Shown here piece after piece: positions 13,501-26,986 of a DNA stretch of 64,000 nt. The position numbers and the translations under genes are program-made. Source of the DNA: Stercorarius parasiticus (lineage: Eukaryota > Chordata > Aves > Charadriiformes > Stercorariidae). The number at the start of each line of letters is the position of its first letter. The first letter of the stretch is position 1. The stretch lies in contig VWZL01002220.1 of NCBI GenBank assembly GCA_013396915.1, positions 316,697 to 380,696 on the forward strand. Direction: 5' to 3'. Below the pieces are notes generated by a model. It did no database searches and was not told the DNA's origin. It worked only from the letters and a program-made list of their open reading frames with translations.

Positions 13501-14193
13501 AGACATAACAAAACTAAAATGTTTATCTAGTAGAAAAAAATGCCATTCATCAGAATAGTTGTCCTCTAAATTTATCAAAGACTGGATCAGTTAAGGTATT
13601 GTTGGACTCATTTTAAAGGCCTTTTATTTTTAATATAATTTCTGTTAAATTTGGTTATTGTTATGCATATAATTCCATCACAGAAATAAAAATGTAAATA
13701 TCAGATAATACATAAATATACAAAGGGGATTTTATCAACATTCATTAACATTGAAAAGAAAGGTTAAAAGTAATCATTAAAGGTGTTAAATTTATTCAGA
13801 TTAAATCGTTGAAACCATTAGTCAAGTCGGAGTGAATTAGGCCTTTACTCAAGTGAAGCCAAGCAGTAGACAATAAATGTAAGGAAGCTGTAAAACTAAG
13901 CACCAGATTTTATTTTGATCAGATAATGACTCTTTTGATTAAATCAGAAACTAAGTCTGTCCTATAAGAATTTGTAGCGATAAGTTACCAAGTTTAAAAA
14001 TAAACAGTTTTATTTCTGCCAACCACTCATGTTCTCTAAAGCTCACAGAAGCTATACAACTCTTTACACACACATTATGTCTTGACTGTAAAATTCATAG
14101 TGCTTATTTTAAACATCTCCCGAAAGAACTTTCTTTGCTGTCATTTTCACTGTGTATGCAAGCATTAACATGTTTTCTATTAAGAGGAACAGC
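10594..14193. other. Intergenic AT-rich flank 3' of MEI4
   Basis: Lies between the split CR1 and the MEI4 3' UTR. It holds the TG/TA/CA palindrome and several further TTTATT hexamers (AATAAA on the minus strand) that could serve alternative MEI4 3' ends. Otherwise I see nothing recognisable. Confidence 0.5.
11148..11185. repeat. Perfect 38-bp TG/TA/CA palindrome
   Basis: A (TG)5 run, (TA)6 and (CA)5 run are arranged so that the whole 38 bp is self-complementary about 11166/11167. More TA repeats follow. It can extrude as a cruciform or adopt left-handed DNA. Confidence 0.9.
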
Positions 14194-14194
14194 A

Positions 14195-14200
14195 TTTATT
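14195..14200 (-). terminator. Candidate MEI4 poly(A) signal (AATAAA)
   Basis: TTTATT on the plus strand reads AATAAA on the minus strand, 194 bp past the MEI4 stop codon. It is the first canonical hexamer I see downstream. Other hexamers occur further on (for example near 14008 and 13907), so longer 3' UTRs are possible. No cleavage site can be proved from the sequence alone. Confidence 0.45.
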
Positions 14201-14393
14201 CAAAACGGCACCAGAATTATTATATTTTTTCTATATTTAAAATTGGAAATAAATTGCATTATCTCTGAAACTGCTGTATAGCTTAGTCGTTTAAAGTAAA
14301 TGTTTTCCAATAACAACAATTTTCCTGTCTGGCTCAAAAATTTTCCAATGCAATCCCACAACAAATGCACTGTTAAAAAGCAGGCTGCTTGTT

Positions 14394-14645
14394 TTAATCC
14401 ATTTGTATTTGAGACGAGTTCAAAAGAACACTCACTCTCCACAAATATAAAGAAAACAAAGGGAATTCATCTGAGAGGTGAAGAATAATTTGATCAAGGT
14501 TCTTCAGAAATTTGATTTTTTCTTCTCCATCATAGTCCGAGCTTGAAACATTACTGTCTTCTGTCTCATTTTGAAGAAGTTGTTCCAGAATCATGCACAA
14601 AAGAAAAATATTCTCATACTGGATAATGTCATACATGGCCTGGAT
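14394..14645 (-). CDS. MEI4: MEI4 terminal coding exon (C-terminal 83 residues)
   Basis: Last exon of the meiotic double-strand-break protein MEI4. MEI4 sits on meiotic chromosome axes with REC114 and IHO1 and is needed for SPO11 cutting. On the minus strand a pyrimidine-rich tract ending in cccAG (acceptor AG at 14647-14646) precedes an open frame starting IQAMYDIIQYENIF and ending in TAA at 14396-14394. Mammalian MEI4, as I recall it, has YDVSRYENIF here, then LEQLLQ.ETE (LEQLLQNETED here), then LSDAFPLF.FYLWR (LSDEFPLFSLYLWR here), all collinear without gaps. The bird protein ends SSQIQMD, slightly shorter than the mammalian tail. Entry phase is 0, matching the exon that ends at 50874. No stop or frameshift is present. 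Family assignment is by remembered similarity, not by a search. Confidence 0.93.
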   Translation of the reverse strand: MQAMYDIIQYENIFLLCMILEQLLQNETEDSNVSSSDYDGEEKIKFLKNLDQIILHLSDEFPLFSLYLWRVSVLLNSSQIQMD

Positions 14646-17533
14646 CTGGGAATAAAGAAAAATTGATACATGAGCACAGCATGAAAATGCTTTGGCAGCC
14701 CACCATCTCAGGTGACAGTTTAAGGAATAATTTTGAAATTTTCAGTAGTATTTACACAATCAGAATGGTTACATGGTCAGTATGATTACTTCTAAGAAAT
14801 GTCTTCCTTTTTGTGATAACAGCCAAACAACTAACTCTCCATCATACTACCAAATGAAAAGTCAACATAAGCTCCTGTTCATGAGTCAAAGAGGGTTTTT
14901 TCTACCTAATTATGCATAGGCTGTGACATACAATAATGATCTATAGATAAAAAACAACAACAGCAAAAGCTTTGTTTGTTTTAGGCATGTAATTAAAATT
15001 GGTGAATTTCTTTTTTTACCTGATTTTTTTTTTTACCTGAAATATAAATGATCATCTATTCAAGTGACACCTCTAGAAAGCCCAAATTCTCAATCTCAAT
15101 AGAAAATACACAAGCCAGTACTACGTATCTGAGTCAGTCACAAAGTGAAAGAGTCAGTTTGTCAAATAAACTCACTGACCAAACTACAAATTCATTAAAA
15201 GCCTTACAGCTTGTATAATTTATAAATTTACCTGACCTGTGTTTGGAAACTGCAATTTCAAACTGAAGCTCTCAGAAACTCAGCTGTACATAAGGAATAA
15301 CTGGTAAGATAAAAACTTAAACCTCTGGAATTAAATTCTGTGTTCTCCTTAACAGCACAATCTACCAATAATATGAGATGACCTTGCTCTGAAAAAGGCT
15401 ACAATTATAGCAGCTAGATGATCAGAACTGAAATGTAAAATCATAGCTGCTAGAAAATTAATCGCATATTTTAGAAAATGTACGGATATCTACAGCGAGC
15501 CTAAACAACTGTTTAGGCCGGTGGTACAAAGCCAGATGGGTCCAGGCTTCGACATGGGTCTATGAATCAGTATCAAACCACTTTACCCGCCCTAAAACCA
15601 CATACTGCTCGACTTTCCAAAGTGTGAAATTTATTACATATTAGTTGTTTTTACAAACAATATAAATCTTTTTGATTCCACTAGAATGTAAAAAAAAGAC
15701 AGCACTTTACCTTCCTCAGGTAATGCTGCTACTATCCACCTCTGTGGTAGATGGTGGCTCAGGGATTGCTCACTTTGTCTTTCTGAGATAGTAGTTCTCA
15801 AGCCTGAAATCTGTGTTTGAAGCTCCCCAGGGTAATGTCTTTCAGGTAACCTCCCACCTCAGGGACAATACTAAGACACCATAGCCATCCTACTCCAAAG
15901 CCTCAGTGTAGCAAAGTAATTTTGCTGAGTTTTTCTAGACATCTTGAAAATTAAGTTAATTGCTGGGAAATATTACCCCTAGCCTTGCATGCTCCAGTTC
16001 TGTCTCTCTGGTAAGAAAAATCTGCAGTTCAAAAGCTGCTGCTAAGAATTTGATATTGACATTCTTATCACAACAGACAGCAAAAAATATAAAAGGACAA
16101 TATTAAGCATTTGCATACTTTTAAATTCCAATTAAATCAAATTGTATAATTAGGGAAAACCTCCTTCTAAAGCAGAGGTAACAAGACAGTCTGTTTCTTC
16201 AAATATCAAGCATCTGACTCTAGGACAACCATGCCTATACAGTGATTGTTTTGACTATTAACTAATACTGGTGAGCTAAATGTATTTATTTTGCTTATTA
16301 GACTAAACTACAGCTTTCTGAGTTGAGAAAATAACTGTTATTAATGACTTCCTGAATTTCTAGGGAATAGATGATTCTAAAAGCCTACAAAGTCCGCTCT
16401 TAAGGCTTTCAGTGTAGGAGTCATCTGACCAAACACAGGCATCAACAAGCTGAGACAGTTATCCTCGGTTCTTATTTTAGTCAACAGAGGGAAACAAGGG
16501 GTGGACTCACTTGCTTGAATGTAGATATCTATCGCCATTTTGGATGTCCAAGGGTATCCAAGGCATGTGCATGAGTAGAAATTTATGTAAGAGTCATCAG
16601 CTGTAAGCCAGGAGTACCATCTTAGGGCAGCCAGTATGGTATTAGATGGATGAGTTTTGGCAACTGAGTAGTTCCCAGGGTCTTTGAGGATGTAATTCAT
16701 CCCATTCTAAACTAAATCCTCTGATGTACCATGTCCTGAAACGCTTTACAGTGATAAAATATGATTGTGTCCAGAAAAATTACTATGTAGAAACAGAAAT
16801 TGAAGTTCTATGCTTTTAGTTCCTGTTATTTGGATATCAGAAGTACAATGTTACAAGCAAAAACCTATTTTTGATTCTTAAGTGTTGGCCTTGTAAATTC
16901 GCTCAGACCTTCCTTTCGCATGAGGAATCAATAGAAAATGTTTTAGAAAGGCAAATTATGTCACTTCACTTATCCCCGTAACTTCTCTTCCAAGTAGCTG
17001 AGCAATTGTGTTACTTCCAGTGGGTCTTGAAAAGCCCAACTAATTGCAACTTAGTAAACTATCTAATTGATTATGGATAATAGAAACCACAAGCTAACTA
17101 ATTCTCCTTCCTCTGCAAATACTACTGCACTAAAGGAAAATTATTTTAGCCACACAGAACTGACTTTGAACAGAAAGGCTAAGTCTGATAGCAAGGAGGA
17201 AGGATTTTTTTTTGAGGTAATTGCTTTTCAGGGGACAAATGCGCCTTGAAATATTCTTTTATAAAACCGGGGGGCAAGAGGAGGGGGAAACAGTCTAGAA
17301 CATTTTCTGGCTTAAGGCTTATTAACGTTTCCAACCCATTTAATAACCTGAACAAAATGTGTCTCCATTTCTTTTGTTGGATGTTTTTTGTAGCACTAAT
17401 TGATGCAATTACTACCAATGCAAATTTATGCCACAGAATTTGTAGAGGAACACCTTTTCCTGTTACCTAATGGTGCACAAGTCAGATAACAGACCTATTC
17501 ACCTTGCTCATCAATGTGTGTAAGCGGATAGCA

Positions 17534-17562
17534 GCACATGCACGTGTACACACATACGCACA
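17534..17562. repeat. 29-nt alternating purine-pyrimidine run
   Basis: Strict R-Y alternation made of GC, AC, GT and AT steps (including gcacgtgtacacac), a composition prone to left-handed DNA. Not a pure microsatellite. Confidence 0.7.
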
Positions 17563-20500
17563 GCTAGTCCATCCAGAAAGTTCAGAAGATATGTCTGTAA
17601 AGCAAACCTTATAATATAGACTGCAGTTCCAAAATACATTAATACCAACTTTAAATAGCTTTAACGCTAACCCTGTTTTCAGAAAGTATTTTAAGACAAT
17701 CACTCTTTTTACAGATCAGATGGGTGTGCAATATAGGTTCTGGATGCAAATTTTTTCTGTGAGATCAATCCTTGCCAATTTTTCTTCACCAAGTATTTGG
17801 AACTGTGTTTTTTAGCCATCTGTGTTCCAGGTCCCTCGGCCTTCATTATACTGCTTCTTTGCAAAGCAACAGGTCAGATGACCGTGGATCAAATTCCAAC
17901 CCACTGCTCTCTTATTGGACATTTTTGGAGTTGGGGTCTTCATCAAAATTTTGGACAAAAAGTAGGGATCTGAAAGCATAGAATTATTTGAAGTGACAAT
18001 CATAGGATGGTGGATGTAATTTCTGAAGGTTAAAAATGAAAAAAATCCCAAGTGATATTCCACCTGCAATCTTAGCACTTAGAATATTTTTGTTTTCATG
18101 TCTTAGTGGTTCATGCTTTTATATCACTTATTCAAGTGCTCTCAGTAACAGCAATATAAACCTAGAACAGGAGAATAAATACTAACTTTGGAGAAACTCT
18201 CTACAATTCTTAAGCCGTTTACCAGCTGCAACTCATATTTCTCGTGATGCAGTCTGTGGAGGCTGGAATTTTCACATGCAGAAGACTGATGCTACCTTCT
18301 AAGTACAGGCAAATAACTTTTATTACTTTTACATCTCAGAGGATCTACAGAATGGAGACAATACTTTAACAGTGCAAATACAAAGTAGAAGAAAAGAAAG
18401 AGATTATGTTTCTGGCAACTAGTATTTGCTTCCATGCAGCTCAGATACTTATGTAGGCTATGGACAAAGCGTCAGCAACACCTGCATGCTTTCTGGAATA
18501 AGCCAGAAACAGCTCTAACTCAGGAAAACTTTTTTTGGTTTTGAATGGAACATTGAAGTGCTGAAATTTCTGACAATATTAAAACAATTAAAATTAATCT
18601 AGAAGCACCATTATGTTTGATTAATGACAAAAAGCTTTCCTCCTTTTCTGTCCCTATAATTTAGTTAACACCTGAGATACCAAGTTTAAATGTATTTTGC
18701 AACAAATAATTATACAGAACATAACGTTATATAAAATACTGACATACTGATAACAAATTTCAGTCAAACTGGGAAGACGAGCGTTTATACACCTCTGCTG
18801 TTTAGGAAATGATAACACTGACATTCCTAGAAGACGGCTATTTTAGCAGAAAATTGTTATGCCCAAATCTCCTCAATCCATCATATTCTAACAGTTTTGC
18901 TTCTTGTGAATTTTTCTTGCAACTTTTGTCACTTCCATTTCTTGGCAAACTTTTACTACTCAGCAGGGAAATAACTTTTATGCTAGCAAGGTGTCTCTTC
19001 TATGTCCCAAGAAATACTACTTCAAATTTCACTGAGATATCAAGTATTAAAAGTTGGTATTCCTCTCCTTTACATGCCTATTTTTCAGAGAAGCATAAAA
19101 GGAAGACGAAATAAACAACAGGAACTTCTAAAGCCTGGCTAATATTGCCTTTCAATGGAAGCAGAGGCAGTAGGACCCGCGGCACCGCCAGCTGCTGGGC
19201 TGTGATCACTCAGTTAAGGAGGACACAAGACAGAACAGAACCAAATCTGCCATCTAGCCATTTCAAGCAAAAATCCCCCATGGCCCATCTCCTCCTCTGG
19301 GAAGCAAACGGAGCCAAAGCTCCTAGACATTCTTTAGAGCAGGCAGAAGCCAGCAAAGTGCATGTATCTACCTTGAAATAGTCTATCACCAAGCAACACA
19401 TCATCTGTTGCAAGCAAACAGCCCCAGTACCCCTTGGGCAGGTACAGGCAGGTACATGTGCAGACTGAATTCCTGGCAAGAAAATGAAGATTCATGGGCT
19501 AGGAGGCCACAGAATGAGTGTAAGCTGATGTCCCATGTAACACAGAACATGGGACATACCCAAACTACTTCAAACTGTTTGAAATACGCCTGTCGGAAAA
19601 TGTCTAAGCTTGATTTACACATTTCTAGAGACACAGAATCCTGAATATGCTGTTTTATGGTGAGTTATTCCAACTGTTTCTTTAGATTTATTTGCTGCCT
19701 TGAATTTCTGGAAGTAGGAGGGGTTGCTCCATCTAGAACTAAGAGGAAGGCAGATATGGGAGTAAACAACAAGGCAGTGACAAACTAAATACAGCCACTG
19801 ATGTCCACAGAAATGAAAAAAGTATTTTTGAGCTTACTGTGCCTGCATATAGGAGGGATGCTTCTCTGAAACTGTTTTCTGTATTTTAACACTACATTTG
19901 TCCTAAAAAGTATATCATTATAAAAACAAGTCCATAAATGGAGACATATTTGAAAGTATCACTTTTTAGGAAAAATGTTTCTAAATCATCATAATGAAAA
20001 ATAAGAAAGAAGTGACTGGCTGGAAACTCTATCAACAAGTGATCAGCATTTAGTAATTTTTTTTTTGCTAAAGTAATGCTGACAAACTTAAGTTTTCAGT
20101 AAAAACAACACTGTTTTACTCTACCAGTCCAGTCTGAGTCAGAGGTTAATAGAAATATATTTCAAGAATGACTGAATTGTTTCCTCAGGTGGTAATACAT
20201 TCTCATTTTATGAACAAAGAAGAGAAGTTCTCACAGGGAATTCTGTTCTTGACCCTGCGTTTTCCCTTTGAGAAATCTCTATCCGGGTTACTCATTGCTG
20301 CGTTTAAGTCCTAACACAAGGCAAACATTTTTTGGAGTGCAGCATACACATTTGGATAATAGGCCTTTTACTTCAAAACAACACAAAGTCTTTTAACTGC
20401 ATGTTCCACAAGCATGTAAAAAACCTCTGTGTGGATCATTAAAATTTACAAAACCAACAATATCCATCACATAAGAAAGCACACAGTAGGATAAAAGAGG

Positions 20501-23500
20501 TTATCTCTAATTGCTGTGTAGAGTTTTTATAACATGCTGATAAGCATCTCCAAAATATTTAAAGCGGGCATGCATGAAAGACTTTACTAGAAATCTTTTT
20601 GTTCTGATTTTAATACTATTGTATTTGGTTAAAAGGCAATTACCTTCAAAATTGCCATGATTCAGGATTCAGTTTTTAGATGATTAGCATTTATCTTTAA
20701 TTGCTTTTTGTTTTGCGATTTTGAAATGCATATTTCCCTAACATCCCTCCCAGTAACCATAATCCTCATTAACGATGTCAGTATTCACCTGCCAAGAAAG
20801 TTCAAAATAATTTACACCCTCTTTCAATATCTAAAGCAAAATTCACACCACCTACAATTCCTTATTTAAATTTATACCACCACCACCACCCCTCAAACTT
20901 TCAAAGTATTTTGATCTTTTATTGAACGAGATCAGAAATTCTAGTTGTGTTGTCTTTATCCATGCTATCACTTTCTTCTCAAGATTCGACAGTTCTACTT
21001 ACAGATCAAGACCAAACGTGCCAGCAGAAAGGGTCAAGGAATTACTAACATTTGTAAAAGTTGAATTCGAGAGGAGGGACCATCATCTAAAATCTCGGAA
21101 CAAATGAATCTGCAGCTACAGTGTGTGCAGCAACTACAGTCATGAGCAACATTTTGTCAACAACACTTTAGATGTCCCAGCCAGCCTCACACTAGTAAGG
21201 TTTCAGAAGCAATAGAAAAGAATCTTCTGAAAATTATGTCTGCCCAGACACGATAATTTTGGCATACCCTGGAAAATACTTTTGATAGCAAAGAGAACAA
21301 GCACTTTAAATTCTATCACCCAGGGGGAAGATGCTTATCCCAGAAACATCTGTGCATCGTGCCTCTTCCACATATCATTTAGCAGGGTCATCTGTTACTA
21401 GCTCTTAATATGACACACTGAATTACAAGAAATTCCCAAGCCAACTTAAGCAATATTATTCTTATCTAGTAATATGACTTCTACGACGTATTGTAAGAAA
21501 TTAAATTTAGCAGTAGAAGAGCATTCAGGCTTCCATTTTGGAGTAAGAATCGTAACTGCCTTGCAAGCAACATAACGAAGACAAAGAAAAGCTTTAAGAA
21601 ATAAATTCTAATCCCCATTATCCTGTTAAAGAAAGCTAAAATATGAGCCACTAAGAAATATCATTTAGAGAGGACAACCAAAAATGAATGTATGAACGTT
21701 CCTGGCATAATAGGAATTTATAAACCTATTTTATTCCAAAGTTCAAGGCATAAACTTCAAATGTCACTTCTGTCATACATGTTATTTTGGGAATCTATTC
21801 TAGAATAAAAAAAATTCAATTCTTCACAAGCTGAAGCATGAAATATGTTGGGGTTTTATTTTTTTTCTCAGAAAATAATCTGAAATAAAGATTGTGAAAG
21901 TATCTATCATAGTACGGGTCCTTCCAAATCAAATGGGCATATTTCTAATTAAAGAAAAAAAAAAAGTAAAGTTCTAGACCAGACAATCGCATGCAAAGTC
22001 ACTATGAGGGAAAGAGGAGAAAGAAAGCAACAAAAACATTTTAATGACATTTCTCAGTTATGAATACTATAGTATTACAGAAAGGCTTCTGCTGTGGTTT
22101 TTTTTTCCTGTTTGAGGAGGAGAATTGCCGCCATTCCTGTAAACTCATAGGAAAATACAACTGTGTGAAAGAGGAGGAAAGAGGTTTATTAATTCAGCCA
22201 TTCAGCAAAGACTCCCTGGTTTTAGCTCCTTCAGATGCATGCTTCCCTCCAAATAGGAGCCTTAATACAACTTATATTGACTTTTAACTCCAATCAGTCA
22301 TAAAAAACTGACAAGACTGTACCACATACTTTGTTCTGCCTCACCTTCTACTCCATCTTCAAAGTCCTATTTGGGACTTCTATTTCTCTATCCATATTCC
22401 ATTTAGCTTTCCAGGAGTCAAAGGATGGAAGACAGATGATAATTTAGACGTGGTTATGAACAAGCTGCTAAGTACTAGTGGAAACTGAGACAATGACAAA
22501 GATAGGGGCCTTAGCACATAAACATCTAGATTTTATAACTAGAAGGTCAAGTATCATATCAGTTATTCTAACATATCAGAAAAACAACCTGAAAAAGCAG
22601 GAAGAATATAAGCTGTCAATCCATCTGTTTCCCAATTTAGTAGCTACTGCCTTTAAGAAAAGCAAGGAGTAGAACAGAAAAGAGCTCTCATATTCTGTCT
22701 TTTCAAGTGTTCTTAAAAGTGGTAAGGAAGCTCCTCCTGACCAGAAACCCTATGGGGCTTTGATTGCTGGTGATGTTTGAATGGGCCTTCCCAAACAGAA
22801 CTGTGTTCTGTTCACGGGCAGACTTGTCTGTCCTTCAAGATTTCCACTCAGTTCCCTGGGTCAGCCTTATACATATCAAGCTTCTGTTTTTAGCAAAAAG
22901 GCGAGAGATAACACATTCACAACATCACTTGATCGTCTGATGTGTTTTTCTTTCATTTACTACAAACAAGTGCAGGAGTACCATGTGCAATAACTGTATC
23001 ATTAAAATAAGAGACATTGTTGACATAGAAATTATATTCTCATCCTACAGGAAATACAGCAATGCTAGTTATCTAAGTAGTTCTTGAAAGTAAACATCAA
23101 ACATGTAACATTTTTATAGGTAAAGAATGACACTAAGGTAAAAAAATTAAGTTTTGAATAACAACAACAATAAAAAGTCCTCTATTAATTAAAATCACAG
23201 TAGAAAACAATGGATTGCTGAAGAATACAGCTACATTAGTTTCAAAATATTTATTGACAGATGTTTAGACGTCTTTAGAAAACACACAGAAGTACTGAAA
23301 ATAAACAGCAATCCCTTTGCTTTGGTCTAACAAACACAATCCTGACAGCAATACAAGATACACACTTATTAGTACTGAATCACAATTCATTCATTTTTGA
23401 AAATAAGTTTTTGAATATGCTTTTCATCTCGTAAGGCCTTGTTTTTCTAAAAGCATGATAATTTTGCCTCACCTGACTTACTGAAATAATCTCTTGCAAT

Positions 23501-24435
23501 ACTAGGGATGGAAAGTATCAAATTAAACTAACAAGTGGCAGACGGCTGGTCTGAAAAAAACCTCAAAGTAGTAGGTTATCACACAAGGTGCATTTAAACT
23601 GCTTGCCACAGGATACTGTGAAAGCTGAAAGCTCTGATGGGGTGAAAGGAAAGTAAACAGCTGCATGATAGTGAAATCCAACGATACACATGTGAAAACG
23701 GTCACCCCCCACTTCAGATAGCCCACATGGCTGGATACTGGGGGAATGTTCCTGGAAACATCTCCAAACTCTTCCCTGAACATCTACTATAACTACTGTC
23801 AGAAGCAGAGTATTTGACCTATGGTCTGACAGCATGGCCATTCTTGTGTTCTCCTGTCTCCCAGTTTACTTTGCTGCCCTACCACCCACTACCAACATTA
23901 AGTTATTTCAGAAAAGAAAATTCCCTTCACTTTTACAAGGAAATTAAACTTGTTTTCAGCTCAGGAAGCCTACAACTAATGGCTCTATATGCACCATAAA
24001 CATCTCCAGTTTCAGTGAGCTCAGACTCTCCTCCAAAGCCAGAGACAGAAGCCACCGCTCCAGGTTCAGAGTCACACAGGAAAAAAAAAGCCTGAACAGA
24101 AGCAAACCTAGAGGGGGTTGGACCAACTGAAAATACGATACATACTCGAAACTTGTATTTGTCTGATGCAAAAGAAAATAGAAAAGCCATAAAAAAACCA
24201 AGATAAAACAAAAAACCCTAACAAAGAGCAAGAGGAGTGATTCTAGGCATTGTCCTGTGTGAGGACAAGGACAGAGAGGTTGGAACACAAGCGTAAGATT
24301 CATAAGGAAAAAAGTGACATCTGCTTTCTGAATCAGTTTCATCTAGTGAATCAGAGTCTCTGTAAACTTTTCATAAACAAAAAAGGATAATGCTAAAGAA
24401 GATAGGTTTCCTTCTAATTATGTAGTATTTTGGTT

Positions 24436-24470
24436 CTATTGTAGTTCTATACCATTCTGTGATTCTATTT
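24436..24470 (+). mobile_element. Possible CR1 3' tail remnant
   Basis: ctataccattctgtgattcta resembles the terminal CR1 octamer repeats (attctgtgattct). Only about 30 bp survive, so the call is weak. Confidence 0.45.
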
Positions 24471-26010
24471 TTCCTCTTCCATAGTTAGAGGCTGAATATT
24501 GTATAACCGTTCAAGGCAATGTTCAACTAAACCAACCTTTGTCTTCGGTTTAGGAAGAAGTGTTTTATTTTTCTACTTATCCTTCCTCTTGTTTTGGAAA
24601 AAATCTAACATTTTATTGTATAGAAGAAAGTCCTTAGGAAAATATTTATATTTCACATAAATAGAACGTTTTCACAATCTAGTTGCCTAAAATGGATGAA
24701 TATTTCCTTCCTACAATCTTTTTAGCCTTTACAGATACTAAATGGGTATGACTGTGAGCAAATACAGTTTCTCTTTCAAATTTTACTTCTCCATTTATTT
24801 TCCATTATACTCTTCTGGAAAACCCCAAACCAGCAGTTTTCTAGACATTTTCACATTTTTAATTTGTTTGTTTATTTTTTTCAAATGCTACAGTGGCACA
24901 GTAGTGTAAAAAGACAGGTTTTTACGAGCTTCAGAGCAGCTGCTTAGAACTTGTGAGTGTCACAGTGAAACAGGTGGTGGAAAGTGGTGATATGCAGTTC
25001 AAGACTGGCCCTCTAAAATTCAGCATGCCAGGAGAACTCTAAAGACAGTTACATTTAGAAAGATCCTTTTGAAACTGAAAATCTACAGCTTGTGTGAAAA
25101 TTGCAGCATCCTGACAGAACACAAAAAACGCAAAGTACACATGAAAGGGATTAAATTATAAATTGACCGAGAGAAAACCAATTAGTTTTTCTTTCAATTT
25201 TTGAAGCAAAAAAGACTGTAAAAACATACAGGAAGGATTATGTACAGGAAAATGCTTACAATTCTAGAAATTATAACAAAATGAAACAAATAATGGAAGA
25301 ATTATAGAAGAAAGATCTGTGGTCTAAGCATTATTATTATTATTGTTGTTTAATGAAATATACATGGTCATACCAAACAAACCCAAGTCTAAGGCCTTCC
25401 TACACCTAAATCTTGAATAACTTGAGTCCCACTAAAGGTAGTCTGGGAAAAGTTCTCTGCTATGCATGTCACAGTTTGTGCATGGAGAAACATGTCATCT
25501 CGAATGTTCTGAAAATCTCAAATGTGTCGGTTAGAAATGGCACAACTGGCCTTAACTAAAGAAGAAGATTCTGGAGAGTGCAAAGTGAAGCCAAAATTTG
25601 GATATATAGCACCACCATTTTCAGCAAGCAGTTACGGTAGGCCTCATTCCTTGTGCTAGCAGGATGCCATCAAGAAATGATGAATCTGGGAATGCCAGGA
25701 TTTCAAATGACCTAGAAGAATGCTGAAGAAAAATTAGAAAGATTTACATATGGCAAGATAAACATGTGGTTTTTCACTTTTTGGTACCATTTCTTATACC
25801 AAAGGTTCAACACAGCTCAGTAAGACTACCTAGAATTGACAAGTAGTGGTGGAGAGGTACAGGCTAATTTAACCTTCATAGAATCTGTTTGAAGGATAAT
25901 GTTCTGTAGTTGAGTTGGATATCTAAGAGCTGAGTACCCTAGCAAAAGTACACATGATTTACCAAACAGCTGTGCTAAGCCAAAGATCTAAGAACAATAA
26001 AGCTAAAAAT

Positions 26011-26042
26011 GACCAGAAGTGCACTCTATTGCACTTCTGGTC
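26011..26042. repeat. Perfect hairpin, 13-bp arms and 6-nt loop
   Basis: GACCAGAAGTGCA (26011-26023) and TGCACTTCTGGTC (26030-26042) are exact reverse complements around CTCTAT. It is not part of a recognised repeat. Confidence 0.92.
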
Positions 26043-26958
26043 CCACAAAAGGAGACTATTGCACCCAAGCTACAGAGATATCATAGAAGTTTAAAGCAAT
26101 TAAGTTTGAAACAGATTCATCGATTCAAGAAATAACTAGAAACAACATCCCAATCAGAGCTCAAAGTACGCTCAAAGTCAGAAAAGATCTGAACAAAGCC
26201 CAATGAAATAGCATCTACATTCAGAAACCGAAAAGATAGTGTCTTAGGCAAATGACTGAGGTGTCTGGTGGACCTGTTACAGAACGCTGACATAAATGTA
26301 CCTGCAGAGACCCATGTGGGACCCTGATGACAGTCAGTAAACTGAAGTTCCAGAAACAGATTGTTGTTTATGTGAACACGGCATGATAGCTACATAGAAG
26401 AAATGTCATGGTATCAAAAAAACAAAACAGCCAGAGAATAATAAACAACTGCACCAATAGAACAGTGTGTCAGTCTGTGACACCAGTGGAAGTCAAAAAA
26501 CATACCTGCACTTGGTGGAACTGAATTTTGTAGGAAAAAAAAAAAAAAGGGTCAAATCCACCCTTCAACTAAGGTCGTGATGTCCTCTAATGGCCTGAAC
26601 CAACCATAACAGTAGGTGAATTATACCTGAAGACCTCTCCTCAGTCTTCCTTAGCAGTTACAACCTGCCCTGCCACCCCTTTCCCTGCTGTACTCCCATC
26701 TCCATCCTTTTGGCTCTTCTCTATTTTTTTCCCTCCGTCACCTCAGGAAAACAGAAGGTAAGGTAAAGCGTCCCAGTGGCATGACCATGTTCTGGGCCAT
26801 GAGTGGAATCATAAGAATCTGAAATACACAGGAGGTTGTACCTCATCAATCACCACAATTTTTTTTTGTGCTTAATGTCTCTGAATTCTGAATCTGAACA
26901 AAATGTATGTTTCTTTTTTCCACTTGATTTGGACTGCCCACAAGAACATGGTCTTGGG

Positions 26959-26986
26959 AAAATAAATAAATAAATAAATAAATAAA
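26959..26986. repeat. (AAAT)n microsatellite
   Basis: About seven uninterrupted AAAT/AAATA units starting at 26959, ending in a short A run. A simple repeat inside the large MEI4 intron. Confidence 0.95.

Noticed and set aside
15480..15600. Compositionally odd patch with an 8-bp hairpin (cctaaaca/tgtttagg)
   Set aside because: Checked for tRNA-like arms and splice-bounded coding; neither is present.
23956..24342. 128-codon minus-strand frame
   Set aside because: Leu/Phe-rich low-complexity translation of A-rich sequence on the other strand; no motif or splice support.
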